The position numbers were made by a program, and so were the translations under genes. The notes beneath the pieces were generated by a model. It had not been told where the DNA came from, searched no databases, and saw only the letters and a list, made by a program, of their open reading frames with translations. From the NCBI GenBank assembly GCA_025738555.1, contig JAOVFP010000006.1, forward strand, positions 5,704,001 through 5,768,000: a stretch of DNA of 64,000 bases, written 5' to 3'. Source of the stretch: Cyathus striatus. Lineage: Eukaryota > Basidiomycota > Agaricomycetes > Agaricales > Nidulariaceae. This document shows positions 46,714-57,219 of this stretch, in pieces (position 1 is the stretch's first letter; each line of letters begins with the position of its first letter).

Positions 46714-47650
46714 ATGTCTTACGTAAAGTGCCTTCTTCTCTCCCTCTCTTTCTTTGCCTCTACGCACGCACTTGCCACGTCCCATCTCGCCCGCAGTCCC
46801 ATCAACCACCGCACCCTCGCACACCGTTCCGCCTCCCCCTCTCCCATTCAGATTCCTTCCCTCCCCGTGAGGAAGCGTGCTTCTGGAAAGCGATGCAAGC
46901 AGCGTCCCACCTCTTCGCTCGCCCCGGCTGCTTCCTCCACTGCTCCCGTTGCAAACGTCGTCCCCACCCCCTCCATCGCCTCGTCCTCTGTCACACCGCA
47001 AATCACTCAGGAGAAGCCCTCGTCCTCCTCAAAGGTCGTCACCACTACTCAGGAACAAGCGCAGCCCACCACTACCACCACCAAGGAGAAGCCAACCACC
47101 ACCAAGGCTGAGATACCTACTCAGGCTGCCGAGGCTACGTCTTCTTCTGACCTTCCTTCCTTCATGGTTGGAACTCAAACCGGACAGGGTACTTTCTATG
47201 ACAGTAAGCCTTTCTTCGCTGTTCTTGCGAAAAAAAAAACTCACCCTTTGCAGCTGGTTTGGGTGCGTGTGGCATCGTCAACACAAACTCCTCTTATATT
47301 GCTGCCGCTTCCAAACTGCTCTTCGACAACTTTCCGTAAGTCTGCTGCGCGTTCTATCTTCAAACTATTTTTCTCACATCGGCCATAGTGGATACACCGG
47401 TGCCGACCCCAACAGCAATCCCATCTGCAACAAAAAGGTCAAGGCTACCTGTACGCATTTCAAAATTTGCATCTCTCCATCGCGCCTATTTATGTCTCTT
47501 CCAGACCAGGGAAAGTCGGTCACAGTTGCCATCACAGACCGCTGTCGAGATTGTGCTGTTACTGATCTTGATTTTTCCCCCCACGCCTTTGACCAACTTG
47601 CTAATGAATCCGTTGGCCGTATCTTTGGCATGACCTGGGAGTGGGTCTAA
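46714..47650 (+). CDS. secreted RlpA-like double-psi beta-barrel (expansin/barwin-type) protein
   Basis: Exons 46714-47203, 47254-47335, 47389-47450 and 47505-47650 join to 259 codons plus stop, all introns GT-AG and 49-54 bp. Residues 1-20 (MSYVKCLLLSLSFFASTHAL) are a signal peptide. A long Ser/Thr/Pro-rich stretch follows (about residues 50-145, likely O-glycosylated). The C-terminal 100 residues form the DPBB domain: GQGTFYD, GLGACGI, CNKKVKAT, then ITDRCRDCAVTDLDFSPHAF and the end GMTWEWV. The cysteines and the DRC/DLD signature are typical. Such fungal proteins act on or bind cell-wall polysaccharide; the exact substrate is unknown. A TTATAT motif lies about 40 bp upstream. CpG content and reading frame are normal, so this looks like a live gene. 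Confidence 0.87.
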
Positions 47651-47903
47651 TACCCTCTCTTTCCCTTTCTCTCTTTATTCGTAATTACCATGTTTCCAGT
47701 GCTCACTCACGCCTAGTGCGGATCTCATGAGATTGGAGTGCACTGCACACCTTATGACGCTTCGACAGCTGCCTTGCATGTCAAGGTCTTATGCTATGCA
47801 GGCAGGCATTAATCATAGAATCGAGTTCTATGTAAGATAGAGATGGCGCAGGCGTCAATCAGAATACATATATATATATATTTGTGTAGAAGTCGAGATC
47901 ATT

Positions 47904-49411
47904 TCAGTTATGAGTCAAGGAGCATACTGAACCTTTTTTCAGTGCAAGCCAATAGCTATATTCTGCTGTCCGTGCCACTGCTGTATTCACTGCAACTATT
48001 AAGCCATCCATTTTGCTTGATTTATCTGAGCCGGTTGACAATGTCGCAATGACATCTAAAGCAAGCCGCCTAAGATTTGATTTGGGTGGCAACTTGCTAA
48101 AAGGACCAAGCAGCTCTCCACGAGTGGGATGGGTTATTTTGAAATACGGCTCCAGTCTTCGTTGTAAGTCTGTAAGAACCTATATTTTCATGCTCACTCA
48201 GACTTCTATAGGAGCACTTTCAAAAGACGTACTTCGGGTCCAGCAATTATGCATCTTGTCTGTATACTGCGAAGAGTTCGCAAGATAACCTGTTTCAAAC
48301 GCTCAGTCAGTAACATAACCATGCATCAAATGGTCGGAATCAACCATACTTCAGCGGTGGATTTACAGCTCCAATTTCCCATAATATCTGAGGGAGATGC
48401 AATAGCCATGCCTCCATCATCTTATTTACTGTGGAATCTTGGCCCAGTCTAAAGTTGCCCTTGTACTGGGCTTCGGTGTCAAGCTATGCTCGTATCAGCG
48501 GCAGCACCAGCACTATAAGAAACTAAATTTGCTTACAAGAATGAACCGGCCCACAAACTCGTCCGTTATCATCTTAACACTAGATCCAACAGGCGCTGCT
48601 AGAGCATGATCAAGCATTGCTTTCAACACATCGTTGCCTTGACCATGTTCAGCAGTAGTAGGATTGTTGATGAAAGCCCAAATTGTGGGAAGAAGCTCGG
48701 TGTGCGTTATAAAACTAATAGGCTGAGCGAATTGAGATGTCCCTTCGCCTAAAAGAAGCTTGGTGATATACGTACTGACGGCTGCTTTGTGCAAAGTAAC
48801 TTGAGCTTTCGGAGTATATGCAAGGGGACGGGGCCAATTCGCTCATTGCCTCATTTTTCGGTTCAGCTCATTTTCTCTGATTAGCATTAGAGAATGTAAT
48901 TCGCAGTAAATCAGATTGAGGTTTTGAAGTACTGGCTCAATCTACCGTTTTGCGTTAACGCTTGTCAGAAGTGTAATTTACTTATATTTTACCGTTGCAT
49001 CTCGGTTATTGTCCGACCGAAATGGAAATAAGGAGCCATGTATGAAGCCACGACGTGTAAACTCTCCACGTACGAGTCCTGGTTCAAGATATTGGTATGA
49101 ATATTCATACTGAAGGAATCACGTACTACTCACTTTTTGTGGCATTTGACTCATCATCTCATACAGGCTATGAGCCACTTGTGACACTGACAGTACCAGC
49201 TGCGCTTCTGTTTCTGGTGATTTGGAAGAAAGGCCAAAGACAGTAGGTGCATAATCCAAGAAAGTGCCTACCAAAGTAGAATGGAGAGTTCGAGCTAAGT
49301 GCTATAAAATACGTAAGATAAATCTGCAGTAAGTTATAAAAGACGTACGGATATGAAGTGGAACTTCGAACTGTTTGCCTCATCTGTCTCGTTCAAATAA
49401 ACACACTGTTC
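47904..49411 (-). pseudogene. IPI1: IPI1 (TEX10-type) pre-rRNA processing protein, 3' part only
   Basis: IPI1 is a subunit of the Rix1 complex needed for ITS2 processing and 60S maturation in the nucleus. Minus-strand exons fit 49349-49411, 49134-49301, 48993-49078, 48537-48876, 48367-48483, 48233-48289 and about 48170-47904. Conserved blocks: HLARTLHSTLVGTFLDYAP, ELLPTIWAFINN, QYKGNFRLG, LPQILWEIG and FKITHPTRGELLGPFSKLP. The N-terminal two thirds, including the signature domain, are missing: coding similarity stops at about 49411, where a dispersed repeat begins. There is an in-frame TGA at 48843-48845 (CGA would give Arg), and the last exon cannot be joined in phase. Since IPI1 is essential in yeast, a full copy is expected elsewhere. 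Confidence 0.7.
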
Positions 49412-50620
49412 TTAAAAGTTGTTCTCGACTTTCTCGACTTTGTAGTATGTACTTATTGATTTTAATAATCACATGATTCTGTTCGCACGGGTTAAACGTT
49501 AACTGCTAGTATTATTTACTCTAGTTAGCATCAAAAGCCTAAACTGTGTTTGTTCGGCATTGGTTGATTGTGCGCCAGCTCGCTCTCAGACACTGACTTG
49601 CGCTCAACACCCTCTTCTTCAACTTCCACTGACATTTTACCACTGCACCAAATGTACTAGAAGAGCTCTGAAATCACTACAACTACTTACTTGTACCGTA
49701 AAAGCTGTATGCACGAGCGACAGTTATCGTTTTGCGCAACCGCAGAGTTGATATTGAGGATTTGGACACGAAGGAGCCCAGCTGCAGCCTCAGCAGATCC
49801 GAAAGTCTTTCATGGTTCTCATCCATCTCTTCCTCTACACTTGCCGACCCGGGCTAATTCTCCGCCGGTTACGAGAGCTATGTCTCAGTTGGAGGATGGG
49901 GATATGTAGAGTTGAGGGAGAGGATGGGGGAGAACTGGGAGTCGTCGTTCCAGGCCTCCGGTGCCTAAAGGTCAGTACTATCCCGCTTTCTCTTTTTCTG
50001 TTCTCTTTTGCTGTTTGCGCTCTAGAGCTACGAGGGTGTGCGACAGCTCGTTTCAACTTCAACAGTGACATGGACACATTACCACTACTCCAACTGCACT
50101 AGCCGAACTCTGGCTTCCATGTCGATCACTTTATGGTACGTAACAGCTGCATGAACGAGCACTGGTTATCTCTTTGCAGCGTTGCGCAACCGTGGTAGGT
50201 GGACGTTTGGACACGAAGGAGTTCAGCTGCAGCCCGCACCCCAAATGTCTCTTTTACGGTTCTCTTCGATTCGTCTTCTCCCCTCCGGACTCGGGTTAAT
50301 TCACCCCCGGTGACGTGAGATATGTCTCAGTTGAAGGATAGGGATGCGTCGAGTATGGACGAGAACTTGGGGCCATCGGTTCGCGATTCTGTTCCCATTC
50401 CAGTGGATGGATTAATGAAGTTTTATTCGAATAGGAAGGTTACGGCCCATTGCTTTCGACAAGTTCTACGCCTGGTACATTCAATTGTGGTCCATTATAG
50501 TGCTTCTGCTGCCTAAATGTGAGTACTCTGCCGCTTTCTCTTTTCTCTTCTCTTTTGGTGTTTGCGTTAGAGTTAAGAGTGTGTGAGAAAGCTCGTTAGA
50601 GGTTAATAGGGGTGCGAAGT
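49412..50620. repeat. dispersed repeat family, CpG-retaining copy
   Basis: 49412-49800 recurs at 60432-60825. 49598-50620 recurs, decayed, at 25000-25930. Within it two sub-copies follow each other (for example GGACACGAAGGAG near 49766 and 50211; TATGTCTCAGTTG near 49879 and 50320). A 64-codon frame at 50322-50516 (MSQLKD... to ...HYSASAA) has no recognised family. The repeat separates the IPI1 and IML2 fragments. Confidence 0.75.
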
Positions 50621-50757
50621 ACTTGTGTGACTATGCCACCTGGGCCTGGCGTCTCGGTCTCGTGAGCGACCTTCTTGCCTGGCGGTACCGCTCTTCCATC
50701 ACTTTTTTTCTATATTTCTACCTCCCATCACACGCTGACACATTCTCTCCACCACAA

Positions 50758-52891
50758 GCGTCTTCCTCTTCGGCGCGGGCCGACTCGCGCTCGTTTGCTC
50801 ACAGCCTCAACGCGCCATCGACTACTACACCAAAGCTATGTCTCAGGTGGCGGTACCACTCTTCCATCACCTCTTTTCTATAGTTCTACCTCCCATCACA
50901 CGCTGACACATTCTCTCCACCACAGGCATCTTCTTCCTCTTCGGCGCGGGCCGACTCGCGCTCGTTCGCTCACAGCCTCAACGCGTCATCGACTACTACA
51001 CCGAAGCCATGTGCTCGCAAAGCCAGTACCGGAACCTCCACCACATATCCCAGTGGGAGATGTCAATCACGGATCTCGCACTTTGGAAGGTCGAGAAGAA
51101 CACTGTGGAGTGGTGGAGGAGCTTGATGCAAGAAGCTACAGTGAGTCTTTTCCGATGCTCTTTTATTGTTGATCATTCTGTTGAAATCCTGTGGCGGGGT
51201 TGGATTCTTCTGACACATTCTCTCCACCCCAGGCGTCTTCTTCCTCTTCGGCGCGGGCCGACTCGCGCTCGTTCGCTCACAGCTTCAACGCGCTATCGAC
51301 TACTACACCAAAGCCATGCACTCACAAAGCCAGTACCGGAACCTCCACCATATATCCTGGTGGGAGATGTCGATCGCGTATCTCGCTCTTTGGGAGGTCG
51401 AGAAGAGCATGGAGTGGTGGAAGAACTTAGTACAAGAAGCTACCGTGAGTGTTTTCCGACGCTCTTTTTTTATGTATAGTTCCGTTGAAACCCGGTTGCG
51501 GGGTTGGGACGGTGTGTGGGTGGGGTTGGATTTTGGAACTTGGGATTCGACTACTCGTGGCTGGGTTTGAGCTGGATAAATGCATTTCCGCAGTTTTCAT
51601 CTGCTCCTTTTGCTCCTTTGACACGAAGGACGTGCAGGACGAATACATTACTGAACAAATACCCTGCTTTTTTGACATGCAACGCATGCTCGTGAACTTA
51701 CCACCACTACGGCGGTACGCATCTGTCGCGCCCACTTGGTGTCAATCCCATGCCCTTTGAAACTCGTACTGACTTGCTATCTTCCCAGTGTTCCAAATCA
51801 ATATACTCGTACGGTTTGGCGGTATGCCTCCTTCAATTGGGTGGTGAGGGCCAAAAGAAGGAAGCAGCCAAGCTGATGGAGAAAGTTCCCGGATTAAGAC
51901 AAAAGATCGCGGGCAAGTCGATACCTCTAGAGGTAAGGGTAGACATCTTTGATACTGTGCTAATCAATTGACGCGCTTTCGCCCTCTTCTCTCCACCTCT
52001 CTCATTCCCTCGCCCATGTGCTGCTTCATGGCGAGGATCTCAATAGAAATTCGTTGCCCGAAAAGCTCGCAAGTTCCAGTCTCAGGGAGGTCGTCTGGCC
52101 CTCCCTGTGCTCGAACTGGCCTACCTATTCCTCGGCATCACACATGCTCCTGCAGAGGTTATCACGAAAAAATGCTGCCTGAGCTAGAGGCTCTCCTGGC
52201 GAAGCTCGACGAATACAAAGACAAGCCTAGCAAGTACGGGAATGGAAAGACGGGCTTCTGGGATGACTTTTGTTTGGCCAAGTTCTTACAGGGCGTGTGC
52301 TTGAGATATGTTGCATACCCAGTATGTCGCGAGTACGTACGGAATGATGACAACTGACAACGGTCTCTTCGTAGGATCCCGATGCTGAATTGTCCCGGGA
52401 AGAGGCAGGTAGTATACCCAAGAAGGAGGCGGAAGAAGGCGCTGTGATCGCCTTCAAGCAGGTTTTCGAACACGGTCCTAAGATAGAGCTAGATCATCAT
52501 ATAGTCTATCATGCCCGTGCGTGCCCCTTTTCTGTTGTTTTCCCATCTGCTGACCCTAACTACCCTTCTCCATTTCATTTATTTCACAGTTTCTAGACTA
52601 CGAGTATGGCCGCCTGTTATCGTGCCAGGGGGACATAGACAGCGCGCGAAGGGAGTTTGACGTGGTGTTATCGGGGAAACCGCTGGAGGTTGGTTCCTCC
52701 GGTAGAAAGGTAAACATTCTGTTTGTCGTCGTCTTACTTCCGTCTGATCAAGAGTCACTTCTAGGGAAAGTATAGTATAGAAGTACGTAGATTTTATTTC
52801 ACGGGTGGCGAGTACTTATCGATTGAACTAGAATGCTCTCCACATGCGTACCCACGCCACCCTCGACGCCCTTCACAAAAAGAGGCTATGA
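50758..52891 (+). pseudogene. IML2: IML2/TTC39-family protein, C-terminal half with a triplicated exon
   Basis: The family comprises TPR-like outer-membrane proteins of mitochondria and cytosol (yeast IML2, animal TTC39). Exons: 51233-51444, 51789-51932, 52047-52321, 52375-52516, 52597-52709, 52765-52782, 52832-52891 (stop TGA). Blocks seen: FGAGRLALVRSQLQRAIDYY, NLHHISWWEM, MEKVPGLRQKIAGKSIPLE, KFVARKARKFQSQGG, GFWDDFCLAKFLQGVCLRY, HGPKIELDHH, HYEYGRLL, GRKGKYSIE. The first exon occurs three times: partial at about 50758-50840, full at 50926-51140 and full at 51233-51444. Defects: a 1-base loss in the A run 52167-52172 shifts the frame, and the conserved Trp after the EAT junction is TGT (Cys). 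No N-terminal half is recognised upstream; the dispersed repeat lies there. Possibly a duplicated, dying copy. Confidence 0.72.
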
Positions 52892-55770
52892 TAATTGTTG
52901 CTGTTGTATTGTTCGGTTATTTGCATGACTTCTGACGCGGACATTTATCTCATTTCATGGATCTGTAAGTAATATATCTCTAGTGTACGTTTATATAGAT
53001 TATCCTGCCAATTCATTGCTATATATATCAGTCATCCTTCTTCATTCCCATTAAGGGCATTTGCTTTCCAATCGTGTCGAAAGTTTTAGATTGATCAAGA
53101 CATCACGCGCACGCTTCCACTTCGCTGATTATTGAAAGCTCTCAAGAACAAATGAATACCTCCTGAATCTGCTAGGATATTTAGGGATACTTAAACCCCC
53201 TTAAAATATGGCTTTGTTCCCGATTTAGGTTTCTCTGACTCAAGTGCGTAATTCTTGACATAGCATGTCACTTACCGTCGGCTTCAGCGGTCTCAGGTGA
53301 TTACGACGTGAGTCTTCGGACTTCGGTTCACCTTACGCCTTCCATGTCTTAAAGAGTTAGACCTCTTCATTTCATTCTTAATGTACATCACGTATCTATC
53401 ATTGTTGGCATCCATCTATAATAATCAGGTCTCTCACCAGATCTACTACGCATACATTAGCAACTTATATTATTCGCACCGGCATTCTATTTTTTCTCCT
53501 GAAATTTGAATGTGTATGTGCATATGTTCATGATTTGTTGCTTGTCGATAGCAACGGGTTGGTTCAGGTTCCATTGAACTTAGACGAGCTGTCTCTCAAT
53601 TTATTGAATGATAATCACACTTTCCTATGAGCATTTAACGAAAGGAGATAGAAAAAATCTCTGGCTCCTGAGTCCTTACTAAGTGTTGAAGAACGCTGAA
53701 GTTGTGATTGCGTTTCGTCTAAATTTAGATAGATGTATATCATATGTTGTTGAAGCATAAAAGTGTTCCTTGAGTCTTTGAATTTCCTGAGGAAAAATTT
53801 ACAATAAATGGTATAGGCACTTTATGAGTCAGAAATTTGTACCATTGCCCGCAAGCTTGCAATCAGGGCAGCGGGAGGTTAAGTTTTAGCTTTGCTTCAG
53901 GACCATGAGCTTACAGGCTTGATCGATCACGAAAATCGCGTATCGAAGATCATTGAATCTCCGTTGAGAACAGAGATTATCGTCTGCATCCAGATTACCA
54001 AAGGTACAACAAGTACACGAAAATGAGTTGAAGAATTTTCAGAATGTCGATATATCGGCGGGTGATGATCGTTGTGATCTGAATATATGTTGCAGTGTAG
54101 ACGACTGAGTACGCACCACGAAGTAGAATTCGGTTCGTGCGGAACAGTTATCGAACTAAATGCGTTGCATATGCGAAATATTTGAACACGTTCGTCTAAA
54201 AAAACTCCGGACAATGCTTCTACTTGCATTAGATCATAGGAGCTCCAGCCACAGATTTAATTTAGTAATATTTAAGTAACATCTTACTAAGCGAGACATG
54301 ATACTGTCATGAGTGAGTGAACAGGGCGAACTTCATAGGAACTCCAGAGTCATGGCCTAGGTACGGATACAAGTTTACAGCCATGGCATCGCCCACTATC
54401 ATATCTTCCAGTAATCCGGCCAGTGCCATAGTCACCATGAACAGACGTAATATACTGTAATAGAGAATGCAACGCAGGCCCACTGGCGGTGATTCGTGAA
54501 CTCGACGACGACATTTTGAAGATTCGTCAAATTTCCTTCAATGTCTCTCGGTCTTTATCACTATCAGCTCAACAGCTCTCTGCGTAACATGTTTCACCCC
54601 TGGTATCGAGTTATTTTCAGTATGATCAATAAGGTATATGGTCGAAACATTGTATATCAGATATCCTACTTTGATCTTACGTAGGACTATTTCTGTATCC
54701 TGGTCCCACTTCTCCCATAGCAGCCGACAGTGCCCAAGGGTTGTCATTTTCCACTGCCTTCCTAAATCTATGTATGAACTACAGATTGAGAGCTACTGGC
54801 GCGCTTTTAGCCGGATTAGCGCTCTTATGGCACTTCTATCGGTTCCTGTTTCACATCGTTCGAAGGTTTATGTAGGACAATGATTAAGGCTGCGGCCCTG
54901 GTTGGCGATCAAGTCATGAATATCATCAACGCAGTTTATGCATGAATCATTTCTACTCCCTCAGGTCCTCAGGTAGTAATCTGCGCAGCTGAAGTTGTAA
55001 TTTATATGCATGTTCCAAGAAATGCTACGTATTGCTCTGTAGTTTTTTCACGTAATTTAGAGTGGCTACACTGCACAGTGCAATCATCAACACGAACATC
55101 GAGTTCATACGTATGGGGATATTCATAGGATACTGAGGCTGCTCACGGTGGAGGCTCAAGTAGAAAAGTAGCAAAGGGACTCAAGTGAGGCTCCGCAGCA
55201 GCAGTGAATGGTTGGTTATCTATGTAATGCATTAGCAGCCGTGTGTATTTAATCAAATACTCTTCTATCGCTGGGCAGCTCCAGCACATACTCTTCTACT
55301 TACCTACAAGTTACCTCAGGGGGTCTCACTGACGATCTCACCCCAAGATAACTCAGTGAAGTTCCCATCGGAGATTATTCTGTTTATTCTGTTTAACTAA
55401 ACTTCAGCACCGGTGTATATTTTAGTTCACGGATCACGAGTGATTTGATGTGTTGATGATGCCTTTATGATTCATGTGTCCTCAGATGCTGTAGCGCAAT
55501 CCTATGCTCGTTCCAACTGTAGACACTACCATTAAATTTGTTCTTCAACAACTACTCGTTTGCGACTCAAAAATCCGGTTCGTCTCGGTTCCTAGCGTTC
55601 GTTTAAGATTGTGCCTAAACGGGACATTCCGATCCGCGCCCCAGTAAAGTATAAAGAGTGAAGCAAATTTCATCCAGGAAGACCCAATATCTCAGCTACG
55701 CCCAACCCTTCCGAAGCTCCGATAGGATTTCCTGAAATGTCGCCACCTTGTATGTGATCGAAGTTGCTTA
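52892..55770. other. intergenic region without recognisable gene
   Basis: Normal CpG, moderately AT-rich. Open frames at 53927-54229 and 54538-54747 (both minus) have no motif. I see no repeat or RNA gene. Confidence 0.4.
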
Positions 55771-55774
55771 TCGT

Positions 55775-55780
55775 TATAAA
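55775..55780 (+). promoter_or_regulatory. TATA box of the dsRNA-binding protein gene
   Basis: TATAAA 53 bp upstream of the ATG at 55833, in GTTATAAAGGGCGGGG. A second TATAAA-like site is near 55650. Confidence 0.4.
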
Positions 55781-55832
55781 GGGCGGGGATTCCATGAAAT
55801 AGTTCAGAAAAACTGTAATACCCATTACCATA

Positions 55833-56179
55833 ATGTCTTCCACTCTTGGCCCTCGTATGTGATATCACAATTATGCTCTTCGCTCATCTAATGCGTGGTA
55901 CAGATTATAGGAACCAGCTAAATACTGAGGCTTTTCATAAACGTGGCATACAAATCGTCTACGAATGTTATATACAAGGGCCGCAACATGCTGCAAGCTG
56001 GAGTGCTCGTTGTCTTCGTAGGTGTTAATTCTTTCCAAATTGCGACTCGCTTTCAAATGTTTTCTTGTATGATAGTTGGTGGAGTTGTGTATGGTGTGAG
56101 CGGTCCAGGAACATTTCGCACTAAGAACGCTGCAATGGAAAGCGCTGCTTATAATGCTCTTATTGCATTGCTTCAGTAG
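55833..56179 (+). CDS. small double-stranded RNA-binding-domain protein
   Basis: Exons 55833-55854, 55904-56017 and 56076-56179 (introns 49 and 58 bp, GT-AG) give 79 codons plus stop. Nearly the whole protein is one dsRBD. The alpha1 region reads RNQLNTEAFHKRGIQIVYEC, the middle strands read QHAASWSARCL and GGVVYGV, and the C-terminal helix motif reads TKNAAMESAAYNALIAL, whose Lys and the A-A-x-A pattern contact dsRNA in the family. No second domain is present, so it could act as a free RNA-binding module or dimerise. The start follows a plausible TATA box and no stop interrupts the frame. It stands alone, with no neighbour within 2 kb on the left. Confidence 0.75.
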
Positions 56180-56490
56180 CGGGGTTGATTGGAAATGGAT
56201 ATGGAGACATGTTGCACGAATTTTAATCGGAGGTTTCTATTGTATATTCAGTAATTATTGAGCTATTTTGCATATTTGTACGGATTGGTAAATTCCGTAA
56301 CAAAGAGTTACACGGAATCCGTACGTGCCTCTTATGTTATCTGTAGTTATAATATGTACTTAGTAAAATAAAATTCCTGTCGTAGTTTGAACCTTCAACT
56401 TATCCTATGATTTGTAATCAAACATATATCGCGCTTAACCATCTGAACCAGCGCGTCTTTGTTAACAGCACATACAGTAGCCGCCTGTAA
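56180..56490. other. non-coding, 3' flank of the dsRBD gene
   Basis: AT-rich. A short inverted similarity exists between 56285-56305 (ATTGGTAAATTCCGT) and 56987-57005 (complement), possibly part of nested MITEs. Confidence 0.35.
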
Positions 56491-57200
56491 CGTGACGCTC
56501 GTTCGGCTGTCGGTACACAGGATAACCACTCCTTTGTACACCACTACTCCTTTGTACAGTAGCACATTTCTCTAAAACCTTTGCATGTATTACTTAATTC
56601 TGGGCATTATCCTGTATGGTATAAGGTAGAGATTAACTACATATGTTATTTTATATATATCTATTTCTGTTTAAATGGTGATGCTGATTTTGGTGTGTTT
56701 TTGCGAAAATTTTGAAATTTTGACAATGCTGTTTTCTATGAATTTGTACACTTCTGGCTGGTATAGAACTTATTTCGCACTTGTACATACTTTAAATGCA
56801 TGCTTGTATCATTTTATTCACGAAAGTCTATGTATTTATGGCGAAAACAGCAAGATCTCCTTCTCATCCCCCAAAATAGAACATGATACGTCACAAAGCG
56901 TGACACCCCTGAAGGCCTGCTGGTGATCGCTTCAGCGGCATGGCAGGGCTGTCACGCATTATGTGACACTGTACAACCGAATAGTGGTTCACGGAATTCG
57001 TACCAAAACCAATAAAACATAAATATCCCACCCAGTTCTTATCGTAGTGACGTGAAAGTTAAGTATGTTGTAGTATGAAATTCGGAAAATATATGCACCA
57101 AGTTATATGTAAATAAACAAACAATTGACGAAGCTATAGCTAAAATAAATTTCGGTGTACAAAGGAATGGTTATCCTGTGTAACTGCCGAGCGATGCGTC
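56491..57200. mobile_element. 710-bp element with about 50-bp inverted repeats (MITE-like)
   Basis: 56491-56542 (GTGACGCTCG...ACACAGGATAACCACTCCTTTGTACACC) matches the reverse complement of 57152-57200 with a few differences. The interior is AT-rich and non-coding. No clear target duplication was found, so the exact ends are uncertain. Confidence 0.55.
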
Positions 57201-57219
57201 ACCACTGCTCAGCTCAGCG

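Noticed and set aside
46669..47244. Minus-strand and alternative-frame open frames over the DPBB gene
   Set aside because: Shadows of the spliced plus-strand gene, whose exons carry the conserved domain.
49060..49085. GAGTCCTGGTTCAAG, tRNA B-box-like sequence
   Set aside because: No matching A box, cloverleaf or anticodon arm; it lies at an IPI1 intron acceptor.
53927..54747. Two minus-strand open frames (100 and 69 codons)
   Set aside because: No motif, no intron signals, no repeat context; cannot be supported as genes.
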